From CAWDMC01 sp963803295 (GTDB lineage: Bacteria > Acidobacteriota > Terriglobia > UBA7540), in contig CAWDMC010000002.1 of NCBI GenBank assembly GCA_963803295.1, forward strand, positions 248,001 through 312,000: 64,000 nt of DNA, in the 5' to 3' direction. The notes beneath the pieces were generated by a model that did no database searches, was not told the DNA's origin, and was given only the letters and a program-made list of their open reading frames with translations. The position numbers were made by a program, and so were the translations under genes. Below, piece after piece: positions 45,722 through 54,328 of the stretch; the first letter of the stretch is position 1; every line of letters begins with the position of its first letter.

Positions 45722-45982
45722 TTAGTACTCGGTGACGCTGCCGTCGCGAGCATCGAGGTCGATACGCATGGTCCATTCGCAATTGATGTGATGGGCGGCA
45801 AACCATTTCTCGACCGACGGCTGATCGGGTGCCTCAACCTCAGTCAGCATCCGGCCTCCGAGCTGGCTGGAGACGCAGCGGCAGATTTTGAGATCCGTCG
45901 CCCCCAACAGGTTTTTCATAAGCTCGCGCAGAGCCTGCTTAGTGAGGCAGGCGGTAGTGTGGGCGGAGAAGTACAGGGGCAT
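45722..45982 (-). CDS. small conserved protein of unknown function
   Basis: 86 residues. An alternating beta/alpha pattern (MPLYFSAHTTACLTKQALRE, GGRMLTEVEAPDQPSVEKWF) fits a ferredoxin-like fold such as DUF4242 or muconolactone-isomerase-like proteins. A His-Thr-Thr-Ala-Cys near the start is notable. It is on the opposite strand to, and abuts, the asnB-cluster gene, ending exactly where that gene ends. Function unknown. Confidence 0.5.
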   Translation of the reverse strand: MPLYFSAHTTACLTKQALRELMKNLLGATDLKICRCVSSQLGGRMLTEVEAPDQPSVEKWFAAHHINCEWTMRIDLDARDGSVTEY

Positions 45983-46009
45983 TGGTCTCTTTCTCTGTGG
46001 ATTCAGGGA

Positions 46010-46900
46010 TCATTGGTCAGCACGTGGCTGGGGAGTAGCACGGCCTTTCGGCCATCCCAGGCGGCGCAAGACCAGCGCTTCGAGGCTGCGATTGGGAAGC
46101 ATTCTCACCAGGGCGGCAACAAATTTGGCTTGGTTGCCCACCATGTAGCGTGCTTTGGGATGCCGCGTGGTGAGGGCGTGCTCCACCGCGCGAGCCACAA
46201 AATCCGGCGAGATAGCGGAACTGGCCGCCTGTTCGCTCATCGTTTGCGCGGCGCGGATCATCTCGCTGTAGAGCTCGCGGACGCGGCGAGGGAGCTTGTG
46301 GATGATTTCTCCAGATGCAGCGCTCGACTTTTCCCAAATCGGCGTAGCAATAGCGCCGGGGTCGACAATCGAGGCTTCGATTCCCCAAGGCGAGAGTTCC
46401 ATCCGAAAAGAGGCCGTGAGCGACTCCAGGGCGTGCTTCGAAGCGCAATAGGGTCCGATGCCTGGCGCGCCAATCAATCCGTTCACTGAACCGATATTCA
46501 CCACGCGGCCGCGCCCCGCCCGCAGCAGTTCAAGAAAGGCCTGAGTGACCGCGAGTGGTCCAGTAACATTGACTTCAAGCTGCCGCCTAAAGTCATCGAG
46601 AGGAACAAACTCCATCGGAGCCGCAACCACGATTCCGGCATTGTTCACCAGACCCGCAAGTCCGGCGGGGCCCACCTCACCCGCGACCCGCACCAGCGCC
46701 GTGCGGATGGTGTCGGCATCGGTAACATCGATGCGGAGTGGAGTGAGGGCTCCGGCGGCCCGGTTCTTCAGCGCCTCGCCGTCCGGTTCCCTGCGTACGC
46801 CGGCGAATACACGCCAACCGAGCCGGTCAAGATGGAGAGCGCACGCCGCCCCGATTCCTGTCGATGCGCCGGTTATAACCACGGCGCGTTGAGTCACCAT
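46010..46900 (-). CDS. short-chain dehydrogenase/reductase
   Basis: 296 residues with all classical SDR marks: AVVITGASTGIGAACALHLD (TGxxxGxG), LVNNAGIVVAAPMEFVPL (NNAG), RVVNIGSVNGLIGAPG with the catalytic Ser and PYCASKHALESLTASFRMEL (Tyr-x-x-x-Lys), and VDPGAIATPIW. The C-terminal extension is basic (MLPNRSLEALVLRRLG). Length and layout fit the retinol-dehydrogenase-like group that oxidises hydroxyls on lipid-like substrates. Probably transcribed with the small gene at 45722. Confidence 0.87.
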   Translation of the reverse strand: MVTQRAVVITGASTGIGAACALHLDRLGWRVFAGVRREPDGEALKNRAAGALTPLRIDVTDADTIRTALVRVAGEVGPAGLAGLVNNAGIVVAAPMEFVPLDDFRRQLEVNVTGPLAVTQAFLELLRAGRGRVVNIGSVNGLIGAPGIGPYCASKHALESLTASFRMELSPWGIEASIVDPGAIATPIWEKSSAASGEIIHKLPRRVRELYSEMIRAAQTMSEQAASSAISPDFVARAVEHALTTRHPKARYMVGNQAKFVAALVRMLPNRSLEALVLRRLGWPKGRATPQPRADQ

Positions 46901-47021
46901 AAATTCCGCTCGCGGATAGGTCTGGAGTTATTCACTAAGAGCTCGCCGTTGTACGCCTTAAATCACACCTCGCAGATTACAAAGCAGGGTCTTAGAACTT
47001 GCCTTCATGCTCCGGACTTCT

Positions 47022-47636
47022 TCAGTACTCTTGCTCAAGCTCTGCCACCACCAATTCGGCTTTGCGGGCCAGCTGACGTGACCGTTCCAGTTCGCCTTCC
47101 CTAAGCGCGTTAGTGGATTGCAGCAGAAAAGTGCGGGCATCATCCAGCATCTTGCGGTCGGCCGAGGAGAGTGAGAGAGCGTCGAGATGGCCGATGCGCT
47201 TCTCGATGGCCTGCTGGTTCGATTCAATCTGCTGATGCAGAGCTGCCTCATAAGAGGCGCTGGTGCGCGGCTCGAGGGCCGGAACTTCCGGCGCAGATGT
47301 TTTGGCGGGAGACGTCTCCTCAGATGCGGGAGACGTCTCCTCAGATGCGGGACTGTCCACAGGGCTGGGCTTACGGCGGCGAGAGGCCGGCTTGGGAACT
47401 TCCTCCTCGACAGGTTTGGTGACCTCAGGTATTTCAGGCTCGGGTTCCGGCGGCGGCTCCTGAATCACCAGGCTTCCACCCGGCCGTGTGTGCTGCGTGG
47501 AACTCGAAGCGTCGGCCGACAGGGTCGGCGGTTGCGGAGCATACACGATTCGGGTGTAGGTCTGCCTCCTGGGGCAGGCGGTCAGCAGCAGTGCCAATAT
47601 GCAGGTCGTGGAGAAGATGGCGCGCATCGGGTCCAT
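47022..47636 (-). CDS. lipoprotein downstream of the sensor kinase
   Basis: 204 residues from ATG 47636. The signal ILALLLTACPR has a lipobox. The mature protein has a long Pro/Glu-rich linker (EPPPEPEPEIPEVTKPVEEE) containing two SEETSPA units, then a helical C-terminal domain (HQQIESNQQAIEKRIGHLDA, LLQSTNALREGELERSRQLA) that looks like a coiled coil or tetratricopeptide-type bundle. It starts 31 bases after the kinase stop, so it is cotranscribed and could link envelope state to the kinase. The ORF extending to 47873 is antisense-like overlap and not used. Confidence 0.6.
   Translation of the reverse strand: MDPMRAIFSTTCILALLLTACPRRQTYTRIVYAPQPPTLSADASSSTQHTRPGGSLVIQEPPPEPEPEIPEVTKPVEEEVPKPASRRRKPSPVDSPASEETSPASEETSPAKTSAPEVPALEPRTSASYEAALHQQIESNQQAIEKRIGHLDALSLSSADRKMLDDARTFLLQSTNALREGELERSRQLARKAELVVAELEQEY
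47308..47349 (-). repeat. 21-bp perfect tandem duplication inside the lipoprotein gene
   Basis: Two identical 21-base units (47308-47328, 47329-47349) encode SEETSPA twice in the linker. In-frame, so it changes linker length only. Confidence 0.75.
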
Positions 47637-47667
47637 TCTAGCACCTGGAAGGGCCATTCCGGGCGAT

Positions 47668-49503
47668 TCACCGTGGCAGCGACACCCGGAACGTAGTGCC
47701 GTGCCCCGGCTCGCTGGCGAAGTCCATGAAGCCATTGTGCAGTTGCACGATACGAAAGGCCATCGCGAGTCCCACCCCAGTGCCTCCTGGCTTGGTGCTG
47801 AAGAAAAGCGAGAAGATCTTCGACTGCGCCTCTGCGGGAATTCCGATGCCCTCGTCCTTAATCTCCAGCTCAACGTGATCGGCGAAAGTATGGGGCGCTA
47901 TAGTCAACTGGCCTCCCTGGGGCATCGCCTGGCACCCGTTCAGCACCAGATTGAGCAAGGCTTGTTTGATCAGATCGGGATCGAGAGTGAGCCCCGGCAG
48001 GCGTCCGTTTGGCTCGAACACCAAGCGTACGCCGTTCTGGCGGGCCTGAGGCTCGGCAAGTGTAAAAACCTCTCGCACCAACTTCTCCAAATCGGTCTGA
48101 TTTCGGCGCAGCTCCACCGGCCGGGTGAAATCGAGAAAGGTTTTGACTACACGATCCAAGCGGCGCAGCTCGTCACCCAGAATGCGAATCTGTGGCGAGA
48201 CGCGCTCCTGCTCCTCTCCCAGCTTGGCCTTTAGAATTTCGAATTGCAGGACCATAGCATTAAGTGGGTTCTTCACTTCGTGGGCGACGCCCGACATGAT
48301 CTTTCCCAGGGCTGCGATCCTGGCGGTAAGATCGATCTGATTCTCGAGCAGCGCCCGCGAACTCGAGTCGCGCAGCGTTACCAGGCTTCCCATAGTCTGG
48401 CCTTCCGACTCGATGAATTCCACGCTCACCGTCACGCGAGAGGCCTCGTCGCCATTGGGCATCACGACGGTGGATTCACGCAGAGCCTGATGGCGATCGA
48501 AAGTCGCAGTCAGCAAGCGGTCAAGCGGTGCTGTGCCCGAAAAGACTTGAGCGGCAGGCCGGTGATGCAACTCGTGGGTTGGATGCCCGAGAAAGCGCGA
48601 CACAGCAGGCGTCGCGAGCAGCAGGCGGTCCTGGGCGTCGAATAGCATCAAGCCATCGGTGAGGCTGGCGAGGAGCTGATCGAGATTGTCCTTCAGGTTT
48701 ACATAGACGGCCTTCTCGCCACGCATCTGCTCGCCTAAGAGATTCAATTTTGAGGACAGAGCGCCCCACTCGTCCCGCCGGTCGACTTGAATGGACTCGC
48801 TGTATTCACCCCGCGCCCAGCGATCGACGCCGCGTGATATCGCCTCCAAAGGCCGGAGCAATCCATACGAGAGCATTCCCGCGGTGAGCGTCGCAAATCC
48901 GATCAGCAACAGCGAAAAGGCAACGGCCTCCTGGAGGGCCTTGGTGACCTGCTCACGCATGAAAAGGGTTGACACACCGACATGCACGTCGCCCACGGGG
49001 TTCGATGACATTTCCATCGCTAAATCGATATCGTAGATGTGGCGTTCCCCGTAGATGGCTCGAAGTTGACTGAAGAAGCTGGCTCGCAGCAGTTCGGAAC
49101 AGGGAGGTACGGGCGTCAGGGTCAGCCCGATCTCGCCCGGATCATTGTGGACGATCACTTTGCGTTGTGCGTCGGTGATGGCAACGTAGTAGAAATCAGG
49201 CGAGGAACCAATGAAAGATTCCAGGAGAGAAGTGAGCCCGGTATTGGAATTCCATTGGCTCTGTACGAACTTGCGAAGCTGCGCTGGATCGCGGGGATCC
49301 ATACCAGGTGGCATGCGCCTTCCAGCCAAGACGTCATGGGCCTGTTCGTAAATCAGCTCGGCAGCAGATTCACCACGGTTGGCGACGCTGATCAGCAACT
49401 CCTCCGTAAGCCGCCAGACGTAAAGCGTAGAACTCAGCAGTACCACGCCCAGCACCAGGCAGGAAATGGCTAGGGTCAGCTTAGTTTTGAGACCCACTTT
49501 CAT
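47668..49503 (-). CDS. membrane sensor histidine kinase with PAS domain
   Basis: 611 residues. Two membrane helices (LTLAISCLVLGVVLLSSTLY and AFSLLLIGFATLTAGMLSYG, about residues 8-27 and 193-212) flank an extracytoplasmic sensor of about 160 residues. A HAMP segment (RPLEAISRGVDRWARGEYSE), a PAS domain (about 270-370), HisKA with the phospho-acceptor His in IMSGVAHEVKNPLNAMVLQF, and an HATPase with LVLNGCQAMPQ and IKDEGIGIPAEAQSKIFSLF follow. It is the cognate of the regulator whose 3' end it overlaps by 23 bases, as in NtrB/NtrC-type pairs. Confidence 0.92.
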   Translation of the reverse strand: MKVGLKTKLTLAISCLVLGVVLLSSTLYVWRLTEELLISVANRGESAAELIYEQAHDVLAGRRMPPGMDPRDPAQLRKFVQSQWNSNTGLTSLLESFIGSSPDFYYVAITDAQRKVIVHNDPGEIGLTLTPVPPCSELLRASFFSQLRAIYGERHIYDIDLAMEMSSNPVGDVHVGVSTLFMREQVTKALQEAVAFSLLLIGFATLTAGMLSYGLLRPLEAISRGVDRWARGEYSESIQVDRRDEWGALSSKLNLLGEQMRGEKAVYVNLKDNLDQLLASLTDGLMLFDAQDRLLLATPAVSRFLGHPTHELHHRPAAQVFSGTAPLDRLLTATFDRHQALRESTVVMPNGDEASRVTVSVEFIESEGQTMGSLVTLRDSSSRALLENQIDLTARIAALGKIMSGVAHEVKNPLNAMVLQFEILKAKLGEEQERVSPQIRILGDELRRLDRVVKTFLDFTRPVELRRNQTDLEKLVREVFTLAEPQARQNGVRLVFEPNGRLPGLTLDPDLIKQALLNLVLNGCQAMPQGGQLTIAPHTFADHVELEIKDEGIGIPAEAQSKIFSLFFSTKPGGTGVGLAMAFRIVQLHNGFMDFASEPGHGTTFRVSLPR

Positions 49504-50854
49504 AGGACTTTAGCTTGTTATGAAGGGTCTTCAGACTGATGCCAAGCATCTCAGCGGCGCGCGTCTTGTTGTTCGCAGTGAAGCCCAGCGTCTCGAGAAT
49601 CAGGTGCCGCTCGGCCTCGTCAACGGTCATGCCAGGACGCAGCCGGGCTGGCTCACCAGATTCGTTTTGGCCGCCAAAGCCAGAGGGCAGATCCTCAAGG
49701 TGGAGCAGTCCCGGTTCGGCCACGATCACCGCACGCTCCAAAACATTACGGAGCTCGCGGCAATTTCCAGGCCAGGGGTGGTGCCTGAAGGCATCCATTA
49801 CTTCTTCGTCAACCCCGCGGATCTCACGGCTGTGCTTGCGATTCAGATCGTCGAGCAGCGTAGCTACCAGGTCTTCCAGATCCTCCAGGTGGTCGCGTAA
49901 TGCCGGCATTTGGATCTGCACTACGTTCAGGCGATAGAACAGATCGCTTCGCAGCTGCCCTCCGGCCATCGCCTCCTCCGGCACCTTGTTGGTCGCGGCC
50001 AGAACTCGCACGTCCACCGCCACCTCCCCTTTACTTCCCAGCCGACGTACTTTTGAGTCCTCCAGAACACGCAGCAGCTTGGCCTGGGTGGCGATCGGCA
50101 TCTCCCCCACCTCGTCCAACAGCAAGGTGCCGCGATCCGCGAGCTCGAAGCAACCTGCGCGACGCTCCAAGGCACCCGTAAATGCCCCCTTCTCATGCCC
50201 GAAAATCTCGCTCTCCATCAACGTCTCCGGAATCGCAGCACAGTTCACGGCGACAAATGGATGCTTCGCCCGCGGGCTCAATTGGTGGAGGGTGCGCGCC
50301 GCCATCTCTTTCCCAGTGCCGCTTTCCCCGATGATCAGGACGCTTGCCACCGAGGGCGCCACCTGCTCGATCAAAGTGAGTACCTTCTGCATCGCCTTGG
50401 AGCGGCCGACGAGACTACCCAAAATACCTGCGTTGCGCAACTGGCGCCGGGCCACTTCCAGTTCCCGTTCGCCTTCGTGCCGCTCCAGGCAGTTGCGCAG
50501 CTCCACTTGCAGCCGCTTGGCGTCCAGGGGCTTCTCAATGAAGTTGAAGGCTCCGAGCTTCGTAGCTTCAACCGCTTCTTCAATGCTGCCCTGCCCCGTC
50601 AGCATGATGAACTTGATCTCAGGCCGCGATATCTTGACCTGCTTGAGCAATTCCATGCCCCCCATCCGCGGCATTCGCAGATCGGAGATCACCACCACGG
50701 GGTTAAAGCTAGCGATCTTATCAATCGCTTCCTGACCGTCGGCGGCCGCTTCGGCTTCGTAGCCCCAGGCGCCAAGGAGGTCAAGCAAGGCCCGGTTGAG
50801 CCGAGTCTCATCCTCCACGACCAGGACACGACTTCCGCGGGAAGTTTGCTCCAC
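49481..50854 (-). CDS. NtrC-type sigma-54-dependent response regulator
   Basis: 457 residues from GTG 50854, which has AAGGAGG four bases upstream; a TTG at 50872 is the alternative start. The receiver domain (about 1-120) has VLVVEDETRLNRALLDLLGA, phospho-acceptor Asp in VVISDLRMPRMGG and Lys in NFIEKPLDAKRL. The AAA+ domain has IIGESGTGKEMAARTLHQLS (Walker A), the sigma-54 contact loop GAFTGA, LLLDEVGEMP (Walker B) and ATNKVPEEAM. The Fis-type helix-turn-helix is KTRAAEMLGISLKTLHNKLK. With the kinase it forms a full two-component system that activates sigma-54 promoters. Confidence 0.93.
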   Translation of the reverse strand: MEQTSRGSRVLVVEDETRLNRALLDLLGAWGYEAEAAADGQEAIDKIASFNPVVVISDLRMPRMGGMELLKQVKISRPEIKFIMLTGQGSIEEAVEATKLGAFNFIEKPLDAKRLQVELRNCLERHEGERELEVARRQLRNAGILGSLVGRSKAMQKVLTLIEQVAPSVASVLIIGESGTGKEMAARTLHQLSPRAKHPFVAVNCAAIPETLMESEIFGHEKGAFTGALERRAGCFELADRGTLLLDEVGEMPIATQAKLLRVLEDSKVRRLGSKGEVAVDVRVLAATNKVPEEAMAGGQLRSDLFYRLNVVQIQMPALRDHLEDLEDLVATLLDDLNRKHSREIRGVDEEVMDAFRHHPWPGNCRELRNVLERAVIVAEPGLLHLEDLPSGFGGQNESGEPARLRPGMTVDEAERHLILETLGFTANNKTRAAEMLGISLKTLHNKLKSYESGSQN

Positions 50855-51092
50855 AGAGCCTCCTTGCTCCAATCGCCCTCCTTCAACTTCCTACACCTAA
50901 GCCTATACCCTAAGCATAGTACGGGTTTAAAGCTAGCTTGAAAAGGGGCAGTACGTATTTGCGATGGGACGACCCGGGACCATAGTACTCCGGACTATCG
51001 TAGGGTCGTGATCGCTGCCGGGAAAACCGATAAGCGGAACAGGGCCAGCTTGAGCATCGACGCCCAAGCCGTGTCAGAGCAAGGAGAGTGTT

Positions 51093-51260
51093 ATGAAAAC
51101 CACGGTCGAAAGCCCGGAAGCGAAGTGTAAGGAGGCGTTGAGCCCATATGCGCCCGCTGCTTCCAGAGTCAAAAATCCGACTCGCAATATCGCCGAAACG
51201 ACGGTCGCGGAGGCCGATGTGGAGCAGGGATTTCAGTTCTTGCTGATGGATCTATCCTGA
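51093..51260 (+). CDS. 55-residue small protein between two NtrC-type regulators
   Basis: ATG 51093 is preceded by AAGGAGAG at ideal spacing and runs to TGA 51258-51260. The product (MKTTVESPEAKCKEALSPYA, SRVKNPTRNIAETTVAEADV, EQGFQFLLMDLS) has no signal peptide or motif. It has one Cys, a charged middle and a hydrophobic end (FQFLLMDLS). It is transcribed away from the regulator at 50854 and toward the one ending at 51279. An imperfect palindrome (ATAGT...ACTAT, about 50981-50998) precedes it. Too short to be sure, but the ribosome-binding site is strong. Confidence 0.4.
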   Translation: MKTTVESPEAKCKEALSPYAPAASRVKNPTRNIAETTVAEADVEQGFQFLLMDLS

Positions 51261-51278
51261 CCCGAGCCCGGACGGCGC

Positions 51279-52685
51279 CTACACAGAAGGTAACAGCGAG
51301 CTCGATTCGTCGAGGCCATACTCCTTGAGCTTACGGTAAATGGTGGTCTTGCCGATTCCGAGGAGCTTGGCTGCACGCTGACGGTCGCCGCCGGTCTCAC
51401 GCAAAGCTTGGAGAATGGCGCGACGCTCCAGTTGCTGAAGCGAGAGCTTATTCTCATCGCCCTCAAGACCATGGCCGAAGCCAGAATCAGCGTCAACGAT
51501 CGTTACCGGGGTCCCGATGTCCGGCGGCAGGTCCTTGATCTCAATTAAGGAACCCGAGCCTAGCGCGAGCGCGTGCTGCACGCAATTCTCCAGCTCGCGG
51601 ACGTTGCCGGGCCAATCATAGTCCATGAGACAAGTTAGGGCTTCGTGGGAAATGCCGGTGATGGCACCCTCTTCACCACGATGCCGATCAATAAAGCTAT
51701 GGACGAGAGCCGGGATGTCACCCTTGCGCTCGCGCAAAGGCGGCATTTTCACTGAAACCACGTTGAGCCGGTAGTAGAGGTCTTTGCGAAACGCACCCCG
51801 CTTGATCTGGCCCTCCACATCCTGATTGGTCGCTGCCAGGATGCGCGCATCCATCTTGATTGGTACGTTGTTCCCCATGGCCCTGAATTCATGCTCTTGA
51901 AGGGCCCGAAGCAGCTTGACCTGAAGGGTGACAGGCAGTTCTCCAACCTCGTCCAGGAAGATGGTTCCGCCTTGGGCCGAGGCGAGCAGACCCACACGGG
52001 CCTGATCCGCCCCGGTGAACGCTCCCCGCGTGTGCCCGAAAAGTTCACTCTCAATCAGAGTAGGCGGCAAGGCTCCGCAGTCGATCGGGACAAACGGCTT
52101 GTCACGCCACGGACTGTAGCTATGGATCGCGCGCGCCGCCAACTCCTTGCCCGTGCCACTTTCCCCCAGAATCAGTACGGGATGGCGTTTCGAAGCGACC
52201 TTGAGGATCAAACGATAGATCTTCTGCATCACCTCGGACGTACCGATCAGGCTGCCGAAACCTTGAATCGTGTTCAATTCCTCCCGCAGCAAGCGATTTT
52301 CCGCAGCGAGGCGTTGCTTTTCCATAAGGCGTTGCAAAAGATGCTTCAAATCATCCGTCTTGAACGGCTTATCAGGATTACACAGGTAGTCGTAAGCACC
52401 CCTTCTGACCGCGTCCAGCGCCTGGGATACTGTCGACGAGTCCGCCACCACCACGACGTCCGAGGCCGGGGATCTCTTCTTCACGGCGTCGAGGAGGTCA
52501 AGACCACTTGGGCCCGACGCCCGGACCTCCATTAATACGATGTCAATGACGTTGCCCTCGAGAACCGCCAAGGCGCGTTCTGGCGAATTCGCAACGTGTG
52601 TTTTGACTCCGAGGAGCCGCAGCGTCTCACCCCATAAGACGTGCAGTGATTCTTCGGGATCAATCAGTAGGACGCTCTTCTTCAT
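51279..52685 (-). CDS. sigma-54-dependent regulator with receiver Asp replaced by Glu
   Basis: 468 residues. The receiver-like domain (about 1-125) has VLLIDPEESLHVLWGETLRL and DIVLMEVRASGPSGLDLLDA. The residue where NtrC-type receivers have Asp is Glu, while the downstream Lys-Pro (CNPDKPFKTDD) is kept. The AAA+ domain is complete: LILGESGTGKELAARAIHSY, GAFTGADQARVGLL, IFLDEVGELPVTLQ, LAATNQDVEGQIKRG. A Fis-type HTH ends the protein (RQRAAKLLGIGKTTIYRKLK). No kinase gene is adjacent. Glu at this position often mimics phosphorylation, so it may be active without a kinase (inference). Confidence 0.88.
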   Translation of the reverse strand: MKKSVLLIDPEESLHVLWGETLRLLGVKTHVANSPERALAVLEGNVIDIVLMEVRASGPSGLDLLDAVKKRSPASDVVVVADSSTVSQALDAVRRGAYDYLCNPDKPFKTDDLKHLLQRLMEKQRLAAENRLLREELNTIQGFGSLIGTSEVMQKIYRLILKVASKRHPVLILGESGTGKELAARAIHSYSPWRDKPFVPIDCGALPPTLIESELFGHTRGAFTGADQARVGLLASAQGGTIFLDEVGELPVTLQVKLLRALQEHEFRAMGNNVPIKMDARILAATNQDVEGQIKRGAFRKDLYYRLNVVSVKMPPLRERKGDIPALVHSFIDRHRGEEGAITGISHEALTCLMDYDWPGNVRELENCVQHALALGSGSLIEIKDLPPDIGTPVTIVDADSGFGHGLEGDENKLSLQQLERRAILQALRETGGDRQRAAKLLGIGKTTIYRKLKEYGLDESSSLLPSV

Positions 52686-53001
52686 GACGAGGAGGCAACT
52701 CTGGCTGTCAGCGGCTCCCGCTTGTAAACGGAGTATTATTATAACGTCAGTAATCGCCCCGGAAAAGACCTTCTGCGGCGAGCCCGCTTGGTGACACTCG
52801 GAATTACGTGGCTCCAGCTTCCTTTGCGTTCAATGAGATCCGGGATTTGGCTCTCTGCGCTCAGAGTTATAATCTCTGTTATCAATAACATCGTGGGTCA
52901 GATTTCGTGACTGCTATTCCAAGCTTCTGACTATCTAACCGCGGTTGGGAGAAAGCCTTCAGAAGCTGACGGTCTGGTCCTAGATGTCATGACCCTCGCA
53001 C
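52686..53001. other. intergenic between two minus-strand genes
   Basis: About 316 bases. Nothing recognisable; it must contain the promoter of the Glu-receiver regulator and the end of the Dph6-like transcript. Confidence 0.35.
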
Positions 53002-53682
53002 TCAGGCCGGGATCACGTCTGCAAAAACAAATCCATCCCGATGCACCACTTCGCCGGCCTTCAGAGCTAGCGGATGGCTGAACATGGGACCGGCAAAGAC
53101 ACAGGTGTGGAACTCGCCGTTTTCTCCGCAGGGGTCGACTCCCGGTGCTTCAGCTGCGAGATCCGCAAGCAGCGTAGCGTCATAGGTGCGTCCGGCGAAT
53201 TGGGAATCGAGCTTGGTGGGATCCACGGAAGTGATCACGGCGCACAAGCCGGAGCTGGTCATCTCTCTGGCCAACTCGTGCGTGTCGCGACCCCAGAGCG
53301 GGAACACGGGCGTGATACCGGTGGGTGCGAGTTTTTCTTCCCGGTACCTGCGGATATCCTCGAGGAAAAGATCCCCGAAGACCATATGGGTGATGCCTTC
53401 GGCAGCGGCACGCGCTATGACTTCAGACATCGCGGCTTCGTAAGCCGCATTGGAACAAGGCCAGGGGATCGGTACCTTCACCAGGGGAAGTCCCGTTCCC
53501 TCGGCCTGAGCCTCGAGCACGCTTTCTCGCACGGCATGCATGGCGACGCGTCCGAAGGCGGCGTTTACGGTGGTGAGCATTGCCACAACTTCGACTCCGC
53601 CACTTTCGCGGACGCTGTGGAGCGCCCAGGCGCTATCCTTGCCCGTGCTCCAGGATATCCAGGCTTTCGGGCGGGTTAGCAT
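53002..53682 (-). CDS. Dph6-like ATP-binding protein (adenine nucleotide alpha hydrolase)
   Basis: 226 residues from ATG 53682 (GAGGAGCGACC upstream). The PP-loop is WISWSTGKDSAWALHSVRES. It is followed by LPLVKVPIPWPC, MVFGDLFLEDIRRYREEKLA, FPLWGRDTHELAREMTSSGL and the conserved GENGEFHTCVFAGPMF. These are the marks of the diphthine-ammonia ligase/MJ0570 group, whose archaeal and eukaryotic members amidate diphthamide on EF-2. Bacteria lack diphthamide, so the bacterial substrate is unknown. The 39-residue upstream extension (to 53799) has no coding signs. Confidence 0.82.
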   Translation of the reverse strand: MLTRPKAWISWSTGKDSAWALHSVRESGGVEVVAMLTTVNAAFGRVAMHAVRESVLEAQAEGTGLPLVKVPIPWPCSNAAYEAAMSEVIARAAAEGITHMVFGDLFLEDIRRYREEKLAPTGITPVFPLWGRDTHELAREMTSSGLCAVITSVDPTKLDSQFAGRTYDATLLADLAAEAPGVDPCGENGEFHTCVFAGPMFSHPLALKAGEVVHRDGFVFADVIPA

Positions 53683-53799
53683 CGGTCGCTCCTCGAACTG
53701 CTGATTCTGACAAAGTCGAAGGTCCAGGCGAAGGCAAATCGCCAGTCGGCAGAAACACAAACGCCCCGGCTTAGCGGCCGAGGCGTTTCGAAACTGCAA

Positions 53800-54276
53800 T
53801 TACATGCTTAGGAGGTAATCCGAAGCATTCATGTCGCCCAGGCGCACCCGGCTGACCCGCTGTCCGACTACGTCGGCGAAATGTTGCAGGATTCGGGTGA
53901 GCTGCAGGATCGCAGGCTTTTCGCTGAATCCGAACACGTGAAGCCCGAACAGCAGGAATAACAGACTGCGGAAATAGGTCATCAGCAGTCTCTCTTCTTT
54001 GGTATGCCGTTGCTTTAAGTTAGCAGCATTCTTAAGCAGGTAGCTAAGCGCTAGAAAATCGCACTTAAGGGTCATACGGACCCAGGGATAGTCCACAGGG
54101 GTGTCGTACTCTTCGATTGCAGTGCGAACGAAGGGAAACTCCAGCCGGTTGGCATTGACGATGGCCTGGAAATACTCCTGGTCGAACTTACGCCGCAGAA
54201 TCCTCTCGCACGTAGCCTGCAGATAAAAGAAGAACAGTGCCACCGAAATCACAAGAATCACTAACGTTAGGAACAT
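53800..54276 (-). CDS. single-pass membrane protein of unknown function
   Basis: 158 residues from ATG 54276. One N-terminal helix (MFLTLVILVISVALFFFYLQ) and a helical cytoplasmic body (LEFPFVRTAIEEYDTPVDYP, MTLKCDFLALSYLLKNAANL, RLLMTYFRSLLFLLFGLHVF). It follows the seven-helix protein by 53 bases in the same direction and likely forms a unit with it. No family recognised. Starts further upstream would read through non-coding-like DNA. Confidence 0.55.
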   Translation of the reverse strand: MFLTLVILVISVALFFFYLQATCERILRRKFDQEYFQAIVNANRLEFPFVRTAIEEYDTPVDYPWVRMTLKCDFLALSYLLKNAANLKQRHTKEERLLMTYFRSLLFLLFGLHVFGFSEKPAILQLTRILQHFADVVGQRVSRVRLGDMNASDYLLSM

Positions 54277-54328
54277 ACGAAAGACCTCGTGCCATTTCCG
54301 ATGCGCGACCGCAGCCGCGCCCGGGTTT

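Noticed and set aside
53683..53799. N-terminal extension of the Dph6-like protein
   Set aside because: Arg/Cys-rich, unlike the family, and the ATG at 53682 has a strong ribosome-binding site.
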